The notes: generated by a model not told the origin, from the sequence alone. Shown: positions 28,766 through 38,812, counted from the stretch's first letter. The stretch is DNA of 64,000 nucleotides from Flagellimonas aurea (GCF_017313785.1 NZ_JAFLNL010000003.1:248001-312000); one strand, 5' to 3'. Numbers and translations: made by a program.

Positions 28766-29587
28766 CTATTTGATTTTACTCAGTTCAATTTGCATTTCTT
28801 GCTGGATTTTGTATGCCTTTTTCGCAGCGACTTCGGCAAAGTCATTGCCTGTTGATGCGTAAATAATTCCCCTGGAAGAATTCACCAATAAACCTACATT
28901 TTTGGTGATTCCATACTTGCATACTTCTTGCAAACTACCTCCTTGTGCCCCCACACCGGGCACCAATAAAAAGCTCTCCGGTACAATCTTTCGAATATCC
29001 TCCAAATAAGAGGCCTTTGTGGCACCGACCACATACATTAATCTTTGTGAACCTTTGTACGTTTTGGAAACCGACAATACTTCTTTGTACAATTCCTGCC
29101 CATCCAAATTTTTGGTCTGAAAATCAAAAGCACCTTGATTAGAAGTCAATGCCAATAAAATAGTATGCCTGTCTTTAAATTCCAGAAAAGGCTCCACCGA
29201 ATCTTTGCCCATGTAGGGTGCGATGGTAATGGAATCAAAATCCATGGTCTCAAAAAAAGCCTTTGCATATCGGGTAGATGTATTTCCAATATCCCCGCGT
29301 TTGGCATCTGCTATGGTGAACATTTCTGGGTGATTCGCATTTAGATACTCCATGGTTCGCTCCAAAGACTTCCATCCTTGCAGGCCATAGGCTTCATAAA
29401 AAGCGATATTGGGTTTATAGGACACACAAAAAGGATGTGTAGCGTCTATAATAGCCTTATTGAAGGCAAAAATGGGGTCTTCTTCTTTTAGAAGGTGATC
29501 AGGGATTTTATCCAAATCAGTGTCGAGACCAACGCATAGGAACGATTTTTTTTGACGTATCTGGGCAATTAAATCTTCTATCTTCAT
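28766..29587 (-). CDS. pyrF: Orotidine 5'-phosphate decarboxylase
   Basis: The 273-residue protein is the longer PyrF subtype, with FLCVGLDTDLDKIP near the start and the catalytic Lys/Asp run DAKRGDIGNTSTRYAKAFF. It makes UMP from OMP, the last step of pyrimidine synthesis. It is downstream of prfA on the same strand with a 42-base gap and may be co-transcribed. Confidence 0.94.
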   Translation of the reverse strand: MKIEDLIAQIRQKKSFLCVGLDTDLDKIPDHLLKEEDPIFAFNKAIIDATHPFCVSYKPNIAFYEAYGLQGWKSLERTMEYLNANHPEMFTIADAKRGDIGNTSTRYAKAFFETMDFDSITIAPYMGKDSVEPFLEFKDRHTILLALTSNQGAFDFQTKNLDGQELYKEVLSVSKTYKGSQRLMYVVGATKASYLEDIRKIVPESFLLVPGVGAQGGSLQEVCKYGITKNVGLLVNSSRGIIYASTGNDFAEVAAKKAYKIQQEMQIELSKIK

Positions 29588-29629
29588 TTTGATGGTTTCT
29601 CGACCCGGCTGGAACTTGGTTTCAAAAGA

Positions 29630-30706
29630 TTAAAATATTTCTGAAGCTTCTTTGAGTTTCTCGGTATTTTCCACCAACATCAACTCATCGATGATTTTTT
29701 GCACATCTCCGTTTATAATATTCTGCAAATCGTAAAGTGTAAGACCAATTCGGTGATCGGTCACCCTTCCTTGCGGATAATTATAGGTACGGATTTTCGC
29801 CGAACGGTCACCACTACTTACTTGGGAGTTACGTTTAGCAGCGTCCTCGGCCTGTTTTTTGGCCAATTCCATATCGTACAATCGGGCACGAAGCACCTTG
29901 AACGCCTTGTCCTTGTTCTTGTGTTGTGACTTCTCATCCTGACACTGCGCTACGATTCCAGTAGGTTCGTGCGTTAAGCGTACCGCAGAATATGTGGTGT
30001 TCACCGACTGTCCTCCAGGTCCGGATGAACAGAAATAATCGATTCGGACATCCTTGGGATCAATCTGCACATCGAACTCCTCGGCTTCAGGGATCACCAT
30101 TACGGTAGCAGCACTGGTGTGCACCCTACCTTGGGTCTCGGTCTGTGGTACACGTTGTACACGGTGCACCCCTGCCTCGAACTTTAGCGTTCCGTAAACG
30201 TCCTCGCCATTTACTTCAAAATGGATTTCCTTGTATCCTCCACTGGTTCCTTCGCTCAAATCGATCACGTTGGTCTTCCAACCTTTGGATTCACAATATT
30301 TTGTGTACATACGGAACAGGTCGCCCGCAAAAATACTGGCCTCGTCACCTCCTGTACCTGCACGGATTTCCATGACCACATTTTTGGCATCCTCAGGATC
30401 TTTAGGAATCAAAAGAAATTTAATTTCCTCTTCCAATTTGGGTAAGGCACTTTTAGCCTCGTCCAACTGCATTTTGGCCATTTCAACCATTTCGGCATCA
30501 CTACCATCCGAAATAATCTCCTCTGCCTCTTCTATATTGTTGGTAAGGGTTATGTATTCGTCTCGTTTGTCGCTGAGCAACTTAAGGTCTTTGTACTCCT
30601 TGTTGAGTTTTACGTACCTTTTTTGGTCCGCAATAATATCGGGCTGTATGATCAGGTCCGATACCTCATCAAAACGTTGTTTTACAATATTGAGTTTGTC
30701 TAGCAT
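29630..30706 (-). CDS. prfA: Peptide chain release factor 1
   Basis: The 358 residues contain the GGQ motif ([18 protein letters not shown]) that triggers peptidyl-tRNA hydrolysis, and the helical N-terminal domain I. It reads UAA and UAG stop codons. It is the first gene of a probable prfA-pyrF unit and is divergent from the small membrane gene at 30766. Confidence 0.95.
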   Translation of the reverse strand: MLDKLNIVKQRFDEVSDLIIQPDIIADQKRYVKLNKEYKDLKLLSDKRDEYITLTNNIEEAEEIISDGSDAEMVEMAKMQLDEAKSALPKLEEEIKFLLIPKDPEDAKNVVMEIRAGTGGDEASIFAGDLFRMYTKYCESKGWKTNVIDLSEGTSGGYKEIHFEVNGEDVYGTLKFEAGVHRVQRVPQTETQGRVHTSAATVMVIPEAEEFDVQIDPKDVRIDYFCSSGPGGQSVNTTYSAVRLTHEPTGIVAQCQDEKSQHKNKDKAFKVLRARLYDMELAKKQAEDAAKRNSQVSSGDRSAKIRTYNYPQGRVTDHRIGLTLYDLQNIINGDVQKIIDELMLVENTEKLKEASEIF

Positions 30707-30765
30707 AAATCAATCCTCCTAGTGGAATGCGAATTTACGATTAATTTGTACATTTAGTAAATACC

Positions 30766-31065
30766 ATGGCTCCATTATTCCGTTTTAAAACGTACCTACT
30801 GGTTTTTATGTTCTACAAAACCATTCTCTTGGCATCCACCTTGATTACGGTTCTACTCATGTTTTTTAAAGCACCATTTTCTTCAATAATCGCTTTAAAA
30901 TTGGTTTTCATTGGATTGTTTATCCTTAGGTTTTCAAATCCAGGATATTCCAAAGATTTGGTTTTATATCAAAACTTTGGAATTTCAAAGTTTTGCTTGT
31001 TGTCACTCGCTTTTGTGTTTGACTTACTAATATCCATAATCATTTACATCATCTTTTTCCATTGA
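30766..31065 (+). CDS. Small multi-helix membrane protein, partner of the broken ABC ATPase
   Basis: The 99 residues hold three hydrophobic segments (about 10-35, 40-55 and 75-98). The stop codon overlaps the TTG start of the ABC ATPase frame, indicating a two-gene operon; it is probably the membrane partner of that ATPase. With the ATPase interrupted it may no longer serve a complete transporter. Confidence 0.6.
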   Translation: MAPLFRFKTYLLVFMFYKTILLASTLITVLLMFFKAPFSSIIALKLVFIGLFILRFSNPGYSKDLVLYQNFGISKFCLLSLAFVFDLLISIIIYIIFFH

Positions 31066-31727
31066 TTCTTGAAATCGACAACATAGAACTTTCCTTTGAC
31101 AACAAAACCATTTTGAGAGGTGTGTATTTGAAGGCGTAAAGTGGTAAAGTCACGGGTATTTTGGGGAGAAATGGTTCTGGAAAAACCTCCTTGCTGAACA
31201 TTTTGTTCGGAAGTTTGGAACCAAAATACAAATCTATCCGAATTGATGGAAAATTCATTAAAGCACCTTTGTTCCAAAAAAATCAAATCGCTTTTCTACC
31301 TCAACACAGACTTCTTACAAAAAATATGACAGTGTACAGAAGTCTAAGATTGTTCAATGTGGATTGGGAGAATTTTATTGAATGTTTTGAACACTTCAAA
31401 ATCTTTAAAAACCATTATACGTCCAAACTTTCCGGAGGCGAACTCAGGTTATTGGAAACCTATTTGATATTAAACAGCAAAAAAAGCATAATTCTCCTTG
31501 ATGAACCGTTCTCCAACCTGTCACCAATCTACATTTCCAAGATCAAAAACATTATCCAGACTAACAAAACCAATAAAATCATATTGATTACCGATCATTT
31601 GTACGAAGAAATTATTTCCTTGAGTAATGACTTATACTTCCTTAAAAATGGATGCTCAAAATTGATTCACAATATTACAGATCTCGAAAATGAGGGGTAT
31701 TTGCCTGTTAATTCCCAACAAAGGTAG
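31062..31727 (+). pseudogene. ABC transporter ATPase interrupted by an in-frame stop
   Basis: Reading from TTG 31062 gives LILEIDNIELSFDNKTILRG and VYLKA, then TAA at 31137-31139, then in the same frame SGKVTGILGRNGSGKTSLL. The downstream part holds Walker A (GRNGSGKTS), signature LSGGELRLLE and Walker B IILLDEPFSNLSP. Without the stop, a normal 221-residue ATPase would result; the stop falls where relatives carry an acidic or polar residue (for example GAA to TAA). A restart at TTG 31161 would lack the first strands. The 3' end overlaps the convergent DUF3570 gene by 20 bases. A sequencing error is the main alternative. Confidence 0.75.
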
Positions 31728-33003
31728 TTCCAAGGGTCACTATAAAGGCGCTGAGCCCATCGCTCCTGTCGTACTGGCTAAATCTTAGGTTAATGGTCTT
31801 TAATCCAAAGTTGAGTACACTAGCACTTGTAAAAATATCCTTGTACTGTACCCCTATCCCATATTGGTGGGCATCGTAATTTGACAGATCATAGTCCGAA
31901 GTATAAAAGTCATAGGTAGACAATGCTTGCTCCTTGGGATAAAAATAATCCGCCGCTGTTTGGGTATAGTAGCGATATGTGGGAAACAAAGTGAACTTAT
32001 CCGTAAGTTTAAATGGAGCTTCCAGACTGGCCGTGTGCGAACTGATGCCCCAATCATCCCAATAAAAACGGTAATAGGAACGCAGGATGACCAAATCGTT
32101 CAAATAATAATTCAAACGACCACCAACAGGTAGTTTAAAACGACTATCTGGCAATTGCTCCACATTGTCCGCCAATTGGAACTCATCAATATAAAAATCC
32201 TCGAAATCCGAGAAGTAGACCCGTTGAAATGGCGTGCTCAACAATCCGTTCTGGGAAACCACATCCATAAAAAGGGCTCCCTGCAATTTTTGGCTCAATA
32301 TCTGAGAAAAGCTCAGGGAAAGTGAATAGGAGTTCCTGTTCTCATCATCAAATTCCGTAAAAATAGGGCTGTAAGTCCCGTTCCCCGAGATACGGTCATC
32401 AAAAAAACCTTCGCGTAGTTCTATGGGATACTGTGAATTCCATTTATCCAAAAACACGCGACCGCTCAGGGTAATTTCTGTATTTTTTTCGTTGAACAAT
32501 TTAGTGAAGCTGCCACCAAACCCTATCGAAGAATAATCGTATTCCGATGAAAAATAGGCGTTGGCACTCCAAATGGTGTTTCGGTCATCTGAACTATGTT
32601 GGTATGATGGGTTGATATAGACCAACATATCCTTTCGTGATTCTCCCGAAGAAGCGTCAAAAGGAGTAACATTGAGTCCACCGTCCAAAGGATTCACGTT
32701 ACTGGAAGAGGCAGAGGTATAGGCGGACAGACCAACATCCACCGTTAAAATATCGTCTTCGTTCATGGGCATTCTAAGAACTATGCTCGAAGTGGCATCC
32801 GTTAACTCTTCGGTACCTTCCCCACCAGTTACTGCTGCATTTTGCCCATCCTGATTATAATAACTGAACAATAAGTCGATTTCACTTGTCTCCAAAACCC
32901 TTCTCTTGTACGAAGTGTCCGCTTGTTGCGACCAGCCGATGAATGTTATCAAAAAGAAAAGGATTACGAAAACGGATTTTACTGATCTGGACAACTGCGT
33001 CAT
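31708..33003 (-). CDS. DUF3570 outer-membrane beta-barrel protein
   Basis: A signal peptide (cut after GWSQ) is followed by a strand-rich 400-residue body typical of DUF3570, beginning YKRRVLETSEIDLLFSYYNQDG and ending in the barrel strand VTLGTTFVGN. It is probably an outer-membrane protein and the last gene of the Rieske/thioredoxin/ApbE/DUF4266 operon. No function is established. Confidence 0.85.
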   Translation of the reverse strand: MTQLSRSVKSVFVILFFLITFIGWSQQADTSYKRRVLETSEIDLLFSYYNQDGQNAAVTGGEGTEELTDATSSIVLRMPMNEDDILTVDVGLSAYTSASSSNVNPLDGGLNVTPFDASSGESRKDMLVYINPSYQHSSDDRNTIWSANAYFSSEYDYSSIGFGGSFTKLFNEKNTEITLSGRVFLDKWNSQYPIELREGFFDDRISGNGTYSPIFTEFDDENRNSYSLSLSFSQILSQKLQGALFMDVVSQNGLLSTPFQRVYFSDFEDFYIDEFQLADNVEQLPDSRFKLPVGGRLNYYLNDLVILRSYYRFYWDDWGISSHTASLEAPFKLTDKFTLFPTYRYYTQTAADYFYPKEQALSTYDFYTSDYDLSNYDAHQYGIGVQYKDIFTSASVLNFGLKTINLRFSQYDRSDGLSAFIVTLGTTFVGN

Positions 33004-33030
33004 GAGGTTTTAGGTTGATTAAGCTAGCAT

Positions 33031-33240
33031 CTAATTACATCCGCATCCGCCCCCTGTTTTGCCGCCATTGGCACCGGAGGACGCCTCTCTATAAATATGG
33101 AAATTGGTCTCGAACCGTTCGCAAGGCCTGGCACTCAACTGCATTTCTTCAGCGTTCACATAGACTTTATCATACTCTCGCACTACAACGCAAGAGCTCG
33201 CTAAGATTAAAAGGAACAATAGAGCAATAAGTTTTCCCAT
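33031..33240 (-). CDS. DUF4266 small lipoprotein
   Basis: The 69-residue protein has a lipoprotein signal ending at Cys17 (LASSC) and a glycine-rich C-terminus GKTGGGCGCN with Cys66 and Cys68, the hallmark of DUF4266. The two terminal cysteines could bind metal or form a redox pair. It sits 12 bases after apbE and 27 before the DUF3570 gene. Confidence 0.85.
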   Translation of the reverse strand: MGKLIALLFLLILASSCVVVREYDKVYVNAEEMQLSARPCERFETNFHIYREASSGANGGKTGGGCGCN

Positions 33241-33252
33241 ACCATAAATGTA

Positions 33253-34248
33253 CTAATTCGTATCGAACATAATCCCTGAACTTCGATGAACTTTGTTCTC
33301 AGAATCTACCACAACGGCCTCTACCCCATCAATCTGATTAATCATGTGCAAACCAACATCGCGTCCCATTGTAAAAACTGCCGTTGCCAAAGCATCGCAC
33401 AGCTCGGCTTGTTTGGCAAAAATGGAAACACTGTTGATTCCCCGCGTAGGATATCCCGTTCTTGGGTCGATAATATGGGAGTATTTTTCACCGTTGAGCG
33501 TGATGTATTTTTCGTAATTCCCCGAAGTGGCGACCGAGGACTCCACTACAGGCAACCAACTGAAAACTTTGCCCTTGCTCAATGGGTTGGCAATTCCTAC
33601 CAACCATTTTTCCCCGGTTACCTTGGTTCCCCATGTAGTTAGGTCGCCAGAAGCGTTTATGATGCCTCCTTTCACATCCTTGGACACAAGCAAATCTTTC
33701 GCTTTGTCGGCAGCATACCCCTTACCAATGGCCCCAAATCCGATTCTCATTCCTTTTTCAGGGAGATACACAGTCTGGTTTTCCGCTTCCAATTTGATTT
33801 TTTTAAATCCCACTTTTGACACAGAATTTCTGATTTCCGCCTCACTTGGAATCTTATCCATGGTACCATCAAACTTCCAGATATTGTCCATGGAAGCATA
33901 AGTGATATCAAAAGCACCGTCTGTAATTTCAGATATTTTGATGGCCCGCTCAATCAATCCAAAAAGCTCTTGACTTACTTTAATGGGTTTTATACCTGCA
34001 TTTTTGTTGATGAGGGAAGTTTCGGAGTTGTCGTCCCACGATGAAATAATCCGTTCTATCCGCTCAATTTCGGATACGGCTTCATCTATGTTGATGTAAC
34101 CAATTTCCTCGTTTGGTGCCACCACGGTTATCTCGAACCGAGTACCCATTAATTTTAGGGTCTTTTTCACGGTGACATCTGTTTGCCCCAACTGCCCGAA
34201 CGACAGCAGGTAAGATAGACTGCAAGCTAAGGCTACGAGGGTTTTCAT
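33253..34248 (-). CDS. apbE: FAD:protein FMN transferase (ApbE)
   Basis: After a signal peptide (about 20 residues) the 331-residue protein shows the ApbE pattern: GTRFEITVVA, FDITYASMDNIWKF, the flavin-binding GFGAIGKGYAADKA, and SHIIDPRTGYPT with the metal-binding region near DALATAVFTMG. It transfers FMN from FAD onto a threonine or serine of exported electron-transfer proteins. No obvious target motif (DxxSGAT) is visible in the neighbouring proteins. Confidence 0.92.
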   Translation of the reverse strand: MKTLVALACSLSYLLSFGQLGQTDVTVKKTLKLMGTRFEITVVAPNEEIGYINIDEAVSEIERIERIISSWDDNSETSLINKNAGIKPIKVSQELFGLIERAIKISEITDGAFDITYASMDNIWKFDGTMDKIPSEAEIRNSVSKVGFKKIKLEAENQTVYLPEKGMRIGFGAIGKGYAADKAKDLLVSKDVKGGIINASGDLTTWGTKVTGEKWLVGIANPLSKGKVFSWLPVVESSVATSGNYEKYITLNGEKYSHIIDPRTGYPTRGINSVSIFAKQAELCDALATAVFTMGRDVGLHMINQIDGVEAVVVDSENKVHRSSGIMFDTN

Positions 34249-34682
34249 TTTAAGAATTTATTGAGGGTATTAATATATTTTTCGGGACTGGTCCGGGCCA
34301 CGAAACCTGTGGTACCCAATACATGTTGGTCCTTATCCATAACCACCACCAATGGAAAGTATCCTTTGGTATTGTATTTTTCGGCCAAGGCCTTATTCTG
34401 GTTCATTTTGGCCTCTGGAAGTTGATTTTGCTTTTTCCTGGGAAAATCTGCATCGTACATTACATAATGCTCCAAAGCGTAAGCCTTGAACTCATCACTA
34501 TCAAAAATATGTTTCTTTAGACGGATGCAAGGAGCGCACCAATCCGACCCTGAGAAAACCAGAACAATCGGTTTGTCCTCCGCAGACGCTTTGGTAAGTG
34601 CATCATCAAAACTTTCTTGCCACTGTTGAGCCTGAAGCACACCACAGCAAGTGAATAGTAGAATGTAGATTAATTTTTTCAT
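34245..34682 (-). CDS. Exported thioredoxin-family protein
   Basis: A signal peptide (cut after LQAQ) precedes a thioredoxin fold with SDWCAPC at Cys49/Cys52 and the cis-proline region YFPLVVVMDK. It resembles the DsbD-gamma-like thioredoxins. The stop overlaps the apbE start by 4 bases. In this operon it may keep the cysteines of DUF4266 or of the Rieske protein's surroundings reduced; this is an inference. Confidence 0.85.
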   Translation of the reverse strand: MKKLIYILLFTCCGVLQAQQWQESFDDALTKASAEDKPIVLVFSGSDWCAPCIRLKKHIFDSDEFKAYALEHYVMYDADFPRKKQNQLPEAKMNQNKALAEKYNTKGYFPLVVVMDKDQHVLGTTGFVARTSPEKYINTLNKFLK

Positions 34683-34703
34683 TCGATTTGGGATTCAAAA
34701 AAC

Positions 34704-35144
34704 CTATTCATAAACCCGCAAAATGGAGCCATCGAGTTCCGTATTGTAAACTGTCAGTGCTCTGGCCGGGGTTCCATCCACCTGATTTAACGGGGTTCCA
34801 TCCTGACCAAACCTTGAACCATGCACGTCGCAATAAAAAATACCTCCGCTCTGGTCCACAAAACGCACCTGATCATAAGATTGATGACTACAAACTTGGC
34901 TTGCCGCCACATATTCCCCTTGTAGGTTTCTGGCAACGACCACTAAGTTCTTTAAAATAAAACCTCCGTTTTCGGAAAGATTCGATGCTTCAGCTGAAGT
35001 AAGGTCAATGGTAAAGTCGATTCCTGTAGGTTCCTCGACCAGGTTACCATCAATTTCATCCTTGGAACACCCTTGTAAACAGGGAAATGTGAGGGCAAAT
35101 GCGGCGCCAGCTCCCAAACTTCGGAGAAACTCTTTTCTTTCCAT
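34704..35144 (-). CDS. Rieske [2Fe-2S] lipoprotein
   Basis: The 146-residue protein has a Tat-like or lipoprotein leader with a possible lipid cysteine at Cys26. A Rieske domain follows with VCSHQSY (Cys85, His87) and YCDVHGSRF (Cys105, His108), a complete set of cluster ligands. It is the first gene of the five-gene operon with thioredoxin, ApbE, DUF4266 and DUF3570 and could pass electrons in the periplasm. There is no bc1 complex nearby. Confidence 0.87.
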   Translation of the reverse strand: MERKEFLRSLGAGAAFALTFPCLQGCSKDEIDGNLVEEPTGIDFTIDLTSAEASNLSENGGFILKNLVVVARNLQGEYVAASQVCSHQSYDQVRFVDQSGGIFYCDVHGSRFGQDGTPLNQVDGTPARALTVYNTELDGSILRVYE

Positions 35145-35192
35145 AGCATTAAGGTTTATATATTAAAACGCTATTTCCAGAGAAATCGTATG

Positions 35193-36371
35193 CTAGTAGT
35201 AAAACTTACCGTACTCGCTTTGGATGGTCAATTTTTTGGTTTCGGATGGTTCTACCCGTCCAATAATCTGCGCATCTACATCAAAACTTTGAGAAATGGC
35301 AATGATATTTTCCGCAACCTGCTCATCTACATACAGTTCCATTCGATGACCACAGTTAAAGACTTGATACATCTCTTTCCAGTCGGTTCCAGATTGTTCT
35401 TGAATCAATTTGAACAGAGGTGGAATCGGGAACAGGTTATTTTTGACTATGTGCAGATTGTCCACAAAATGAAGAATCTTGGTCTGGGCTCCGCCACTGC
35501 AATGCACCATCCCATGGATTTCATCGGAAGAATATTGCTCCAATATTTTTTTGATGATGGGTGCGTATGTTCGCGTAGGCGACAAAACCAATTTCCCTGC
35601 ATCAAGGGGCGAACCGGGCACCTCATCAGTTAGTTTTGTATTGCCCGAATACACCAATTCATCAGGAACAGATGCATCAAAACTTTCTGGGTATTTTTCC
35701 GCCAAATATTTAGAAAACACATCATGCCGTGCAGAAGTCAGTCCATTACTGCCCATTCCGCCGTTATATTCGGTTTCGTAGCTCGCCTTTCCAAAGGAGG
35801 CCAACCCAACAATTACATCTCCAGCCTTGATATTGGCGTTATCAATGACATTTTTTCGTTCCATTCTGGCCGTTACGGTAGAATCAACTATTATAGTACG
35901 CACCAAATCGCCAACATCTGCAGTCTCACCTCCCGTGGAACGGATGGTAATGCCATGTTTGTCCAAATCGGAAATCAATTCCTCGGTCCCATTGATAATG
36001 GCCGAAATTACTTCACCTGGAATCAAGTTTTTGTTCCGTCCAATTGTGGAGGACAGCATAATATTATCGGTGGCGCCCACGCAAATCAAGTCATCCACGT
36101 TCATAATAAGTGCATCTTGGGCGATTCCCTTCCATACCGAAACATCACCTGTTTCTTTCCAATACATATACGCCAAAGACGATTTGGTACCTGCACCATC
36201 GGCGTGCATCACCAAACAATGGTCGTCGCTACCTGTTAAATAATCGGGTACAATTTTACAGAACGCCTTGGGAAAAAGTCCCTTATCAATATTCTTGATG
36301 GCGTTGTGCACATCTTCTTTGGAGGCTGAAACACCCCTTTGCGCATATCTTTTACTGGTATCCGATGACAT
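35193..36371 (-). CDS. purM: Phosphoribosylformylglycinamidine cyclo-ligase (AIR synthetase)
   Basis: The 392-residue protein is the long PurM form found in Bacteroidota. It begins RYAQRGVSASKEDVHNAI and carries HADGAGTKSSLAY, DALIMNVDDLICVGA and TGGETADVGD, the ATP and FGAM binding loops. It performs step five of purine synthesis. It precedes the Rieske operon on the same strand with 48 bases between. Confidence 0.9.
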   Translation of the reverse strand: MSSDTSKRYAQRGVSASKEDVHNAIKNIDKGLFPKAFCKIVPDYLTGSDDHCLVMHADGAGTKSSLAYMYWKETGDVSVWKGIAQDALIMNVDDLICVGATDNIMLSSTIGRNKNLIPGEVISAIINGTEELISDLDKHGITIRSTGGETADVGDLVRTIIVDSTVTARMERKNVIDNANIKAGDVIVGLASFGKASYETEYNGGMGSNGLTSARHDVFSKYLAEKYPESFDASVPDELVYSGNTKLTDEVPGSPLDAGKLVLSPTRTYAPIIKKILEQYSSDEIHGMVHCSGGAQTKILHFVDNLHIVKNNLFPIPPLFKLIQEQSGTDWKEMYQVFNCGHRMELYVDEQVAENIIAISQSFDVDAQIIGRVEPSETKKLTIQSEYGKFYY

Positions 36372-36451
36372 ATGAAAGGTTTGGGCAAAAATAACAGAAA
36401 GCCATCAAATTATTGACATGCTTTCCGTGTTTTCAATTTTTACTGTTTGTT

Positions 36452-38638
36452 CTATTTGGAAAACAGCATTTCGCGATACTTGGTAAACGGCCAGAATTCA
36501 TCGGCAATCAATTTCTCCAAGGCATCCGAATGCTCCCGTATCTTCTCAAAATATGGCCTTACATTGTTACAGTATGCCTGGGCCTTTTTATCCACCACGG
36601 ACATTCCGTTGGCCCTTTTACGGGCATCGGCCATTTCATCGGTCAATCTTTTGATTTCCACAATGTGCTCTCCGATTTGCTCTAAAATATTCAATTGGAC
36701 TTCTGCGGTTTTCTTATGTGCAGCCCCATATACTTCTTTGAGACCACTGATGTTTTCCAACAGCATATTTTGATACTTCACCGCTGCTGGAATGATATGA
36801 TTATAGACCATTTCCCCCAACACACGGCCTTCAATCTGGATATGGAAAATATATGCCCCCAACTCCACTTCTTTGTGGGCCTTGAGTTCTACCTCGCTCA
36901 TCACATCCATCTGCTTGAAAAGGTCAAGACTCTCCTTTGATGTGATTACCTGAAGTGCCTCTGGTGTATTTTTATTGAAGCTCAGTTTTCGTCTTCTTGC
37001 CTCTTCCTGCCATTCTGTTCCGTAACCATCACCTTCAAAACGAATACGCTTGGAGGTTTTGATATATTCACGAAGCACATTGAAAACGGCTTCGTCCTTT
37101 TTCAGGTTTTTTTTGTCTATCAATACATCAACCTCCTTTTTAAAGTCGGTCAGCTGTTTGGCCATGATCGTGTTGAGCATGGTCATGGGCTTGGCACAGT
37201 TCAACTTGGAGCCCACGCCCCGCATTTCAAACTTGTTGCCCGTAAAGGCGAACGGTGATGTTCTGTTTCTATCGGTGTTGTCCAATAAAATTTCAGGAAT
37301 CTTACCCACCACGTTAAGCTTAAGCTCTGTTTTTTCCTGGGGCGATAGCTTTCCTTTGGAAACACCTTCCAATTCGTCCAGCACATCGCTCAGCTGTTTT
37401 CCGATAAATATGGATATAATCGGCGGCGGTGCTTCATTGGCACCCAACCTATGATCGTTACTTGCAGAGGCAATGGATGCCCTCAACAATTCTTCATACG
37501 TGTCCACCGCTTTGATGGTATTCACAAAAAACGTCAAGAACTGCAGATTTTTCATGGGTGTTGAACCGGGACTCAACAGGTTCACTCCCGTATCGGTTGC
37601 CAAGGACCAGTTATTGTGTTTGCCAGAGCCATTGATCCCAGCAAATGGTTTTTCATGGAACAGCACCGAGAAATTGTATTTATCGGCAATCTCTTCCATC
37701 ACATCCATAAGTAAAAGGTTATGGTCTACGGACAGGTTGGCCTCTTCAAAAACCGGGGCCAGTTCGAACTGGTTAGGTGCCACCTCATTATGACGTGTTT
37801 TTACCGGAATGCCAAGTTTGGTACATTCTTTTTCCAATTCGCTCATAAAACCAAGCACCCTGGCCGGTATCACCCCAAAATAGTGGTCATCCAGCTGTTG
37901 ACCCTTAGCGGAAAAACTTCCCACCAGGGTACGGCCGGTTACGGAGAGGTCCAATCGGGAATTGGCCAGTGCTTTGTCTATCAAAAAATATTCCTGCTCC
38001 CATCCTAATGTGGCATGGACTTTTCTTACATTTTTATCAAAATATTGCGCCACTCCTGTCGCAGCTTGGTCAACTGCTTGCAAAGCTCGTAGCAAAGGAG
38101 CTTTGTTATCCAAAGCCTCGCCTGTATAGGCCACAAATATGGTGGGTATACAAAGTGTTGTCTTATAGACAAATGCCGGTGAGGTTGGATCCCATGCGGT
38201 ATATCCGCGCGCCTCGAAAGTATTTCGGATTCCACCGCTCGGAAAACTGGAAGCATCTGGTTCCTGCTGTACCAATTGTGCTCCTCCAAACTTTTCCATT
38301 GCCTTGCCGTTGGGCAGAATATCAAAAAATGCATCGTGCTTCTCTGCCGTTGCACCTGTCAAGGGCTGAAACCAATGCGTATAGTGCGTAGCTCCCATGG
38401 AAAGTGCCCAGGCCTTCATGCCCTCGGCTACTTGGTCCGCAATCTTTCTATCTATTTTTGTGCCTTGGAAAATAGCTGATTTTACTTTTTCGAATGCTTC
38501 ACCGGTAAGAAATTGAAGCATCTTATCTTCATTGAAAACATTTTTCGCAAATAGGTCCGATCTTTTGCCCGTTTCATCAATATTGATATGTTCCCTATTG
38601 CGGCTTTCGACCAAAGCTTGAAATCTTGTTTTCGGCAT
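36452..38638 (-). CDS. glnN: Glutamine synthetase type III
   Basis: The start is taken at ATG 38638 (MPKTRFQ). The 728 residues fit GSIII, which forms double hexameric rings in Bacteroidota and cyanobacteria. Signature segments are WEQEYFLID (metal-binding glutamates), HEKPFAGINGSGKHNNWS and NRTSPFAFTGNKFEMR. It makes glutamine from glutamate, ammonia and ATP. It is divergent from a type II enzyme gene, 211 bases away. Confidence 0.95.
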   Translation of the reverse strand: MPKTRFQALVESRNREHINIDETGKRSDLFAKNVFNEDKMLQFLTGEAFEKVKSAIFQGTKIDRKIADQVAEGMKAWALSMGATHYTHWFQPLTGATAEKHDAFFDILPNGKAMEKFGGAQLVQQEPDASSFPSGGIRNTFEARGYTAWDPTSPAFVYKTTLCIPTIFVAYTGEALDNKAPLLRALQAVDQAATGVAQYFDKNVRKVHATLGWEQEYFLIDKALANSRLDLSVTGRTLVGSFSAKGQQLDDHYFGVIPARVLGFMSELEKECTKLGIPVKTRHNEVAPNQFELAPVFEEANLSVDHNLLLMDVMEEIADKYNFSVLFHEKPFAGINGSGKHNNWSLATDTGVNLLSPGSTPMKNLQFLTFFVNTIKAVDTYEELLRASIASASNDHRLGANEAPPPIISIFIGKQLSDVLDELEGVSKGKLSPQEKTELKLNVVGKIPEILLDNTDRNRTSPFAFTGNKFEMRGVGSKLNCAKPMTMLNTIMAKQLTDFKKEVDVLIDKKNLKKDEAVFNVLREYIKTSKRIRFEGDGYGTEWQEEARRRKLSFNKNTPEALQVITSKESLDLFKQMDVMSEVELKAHKEVELGAYIFHIQIEGRVLGEMVYNHIIPAAVKYQNMLLENISGLKEVYGAAHKKTAEVQLNILEQIGEHIVEIKRLTDEMADARKRANGMSVVDKKAQAYCNNVRPYFEKIREHSDALEKLIADEFWPFTKYREMLFSK

Positions 38639-38732
38639 ATTCAATAATTTTTAATTTTCAAATCTACAATTAAGAATTTAATAATTTAAACTTCAAAAAT
38701 TACTTTTTTTTCATTGATCCCTTTCAAAAACA

Positions 38733-38774
38733 GGGGTAATATAAATAATAAAGGGAAGTTTGTGATTTTACCCC
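38733..38774. repeat. Inverted repeat between glnN and the GSII gene
   Basis: GGGGTAA at 38733-38739 and TTACCCC at 38768-38774 are perfect inverted copies 28 bases apart. A second pair (CCCTTT 38719-38724, AAAGGG 38750-38755) is nested with it. The site lies midway between two divergent glutamine synthetase genes and could be a shared operator. Confidence 0.4.
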
Positions 38775-38783
38775 CTTAAAACA

Positions 38784-38812
38784 TTGATAATTAAATGAAA
38801 AAACTATTTTTG
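38784..38812 (+). promoter_or_regulatory. Candidate promoter of the GSII gene
   Basis: TTG at 38784-38786 and TATTTTTG at 38805-38812, 18 bases apart, fit the Bacteroidota -33/-7 pattern and lie 38 bases before the ATG at 38850. Confidence 0.5.

Noticed and set aside
30231..30722. 163-codon frame antisense to prfA
   Set aside because: Shadow of the release factor gene; serine-rich composition typical of an antisense frame.
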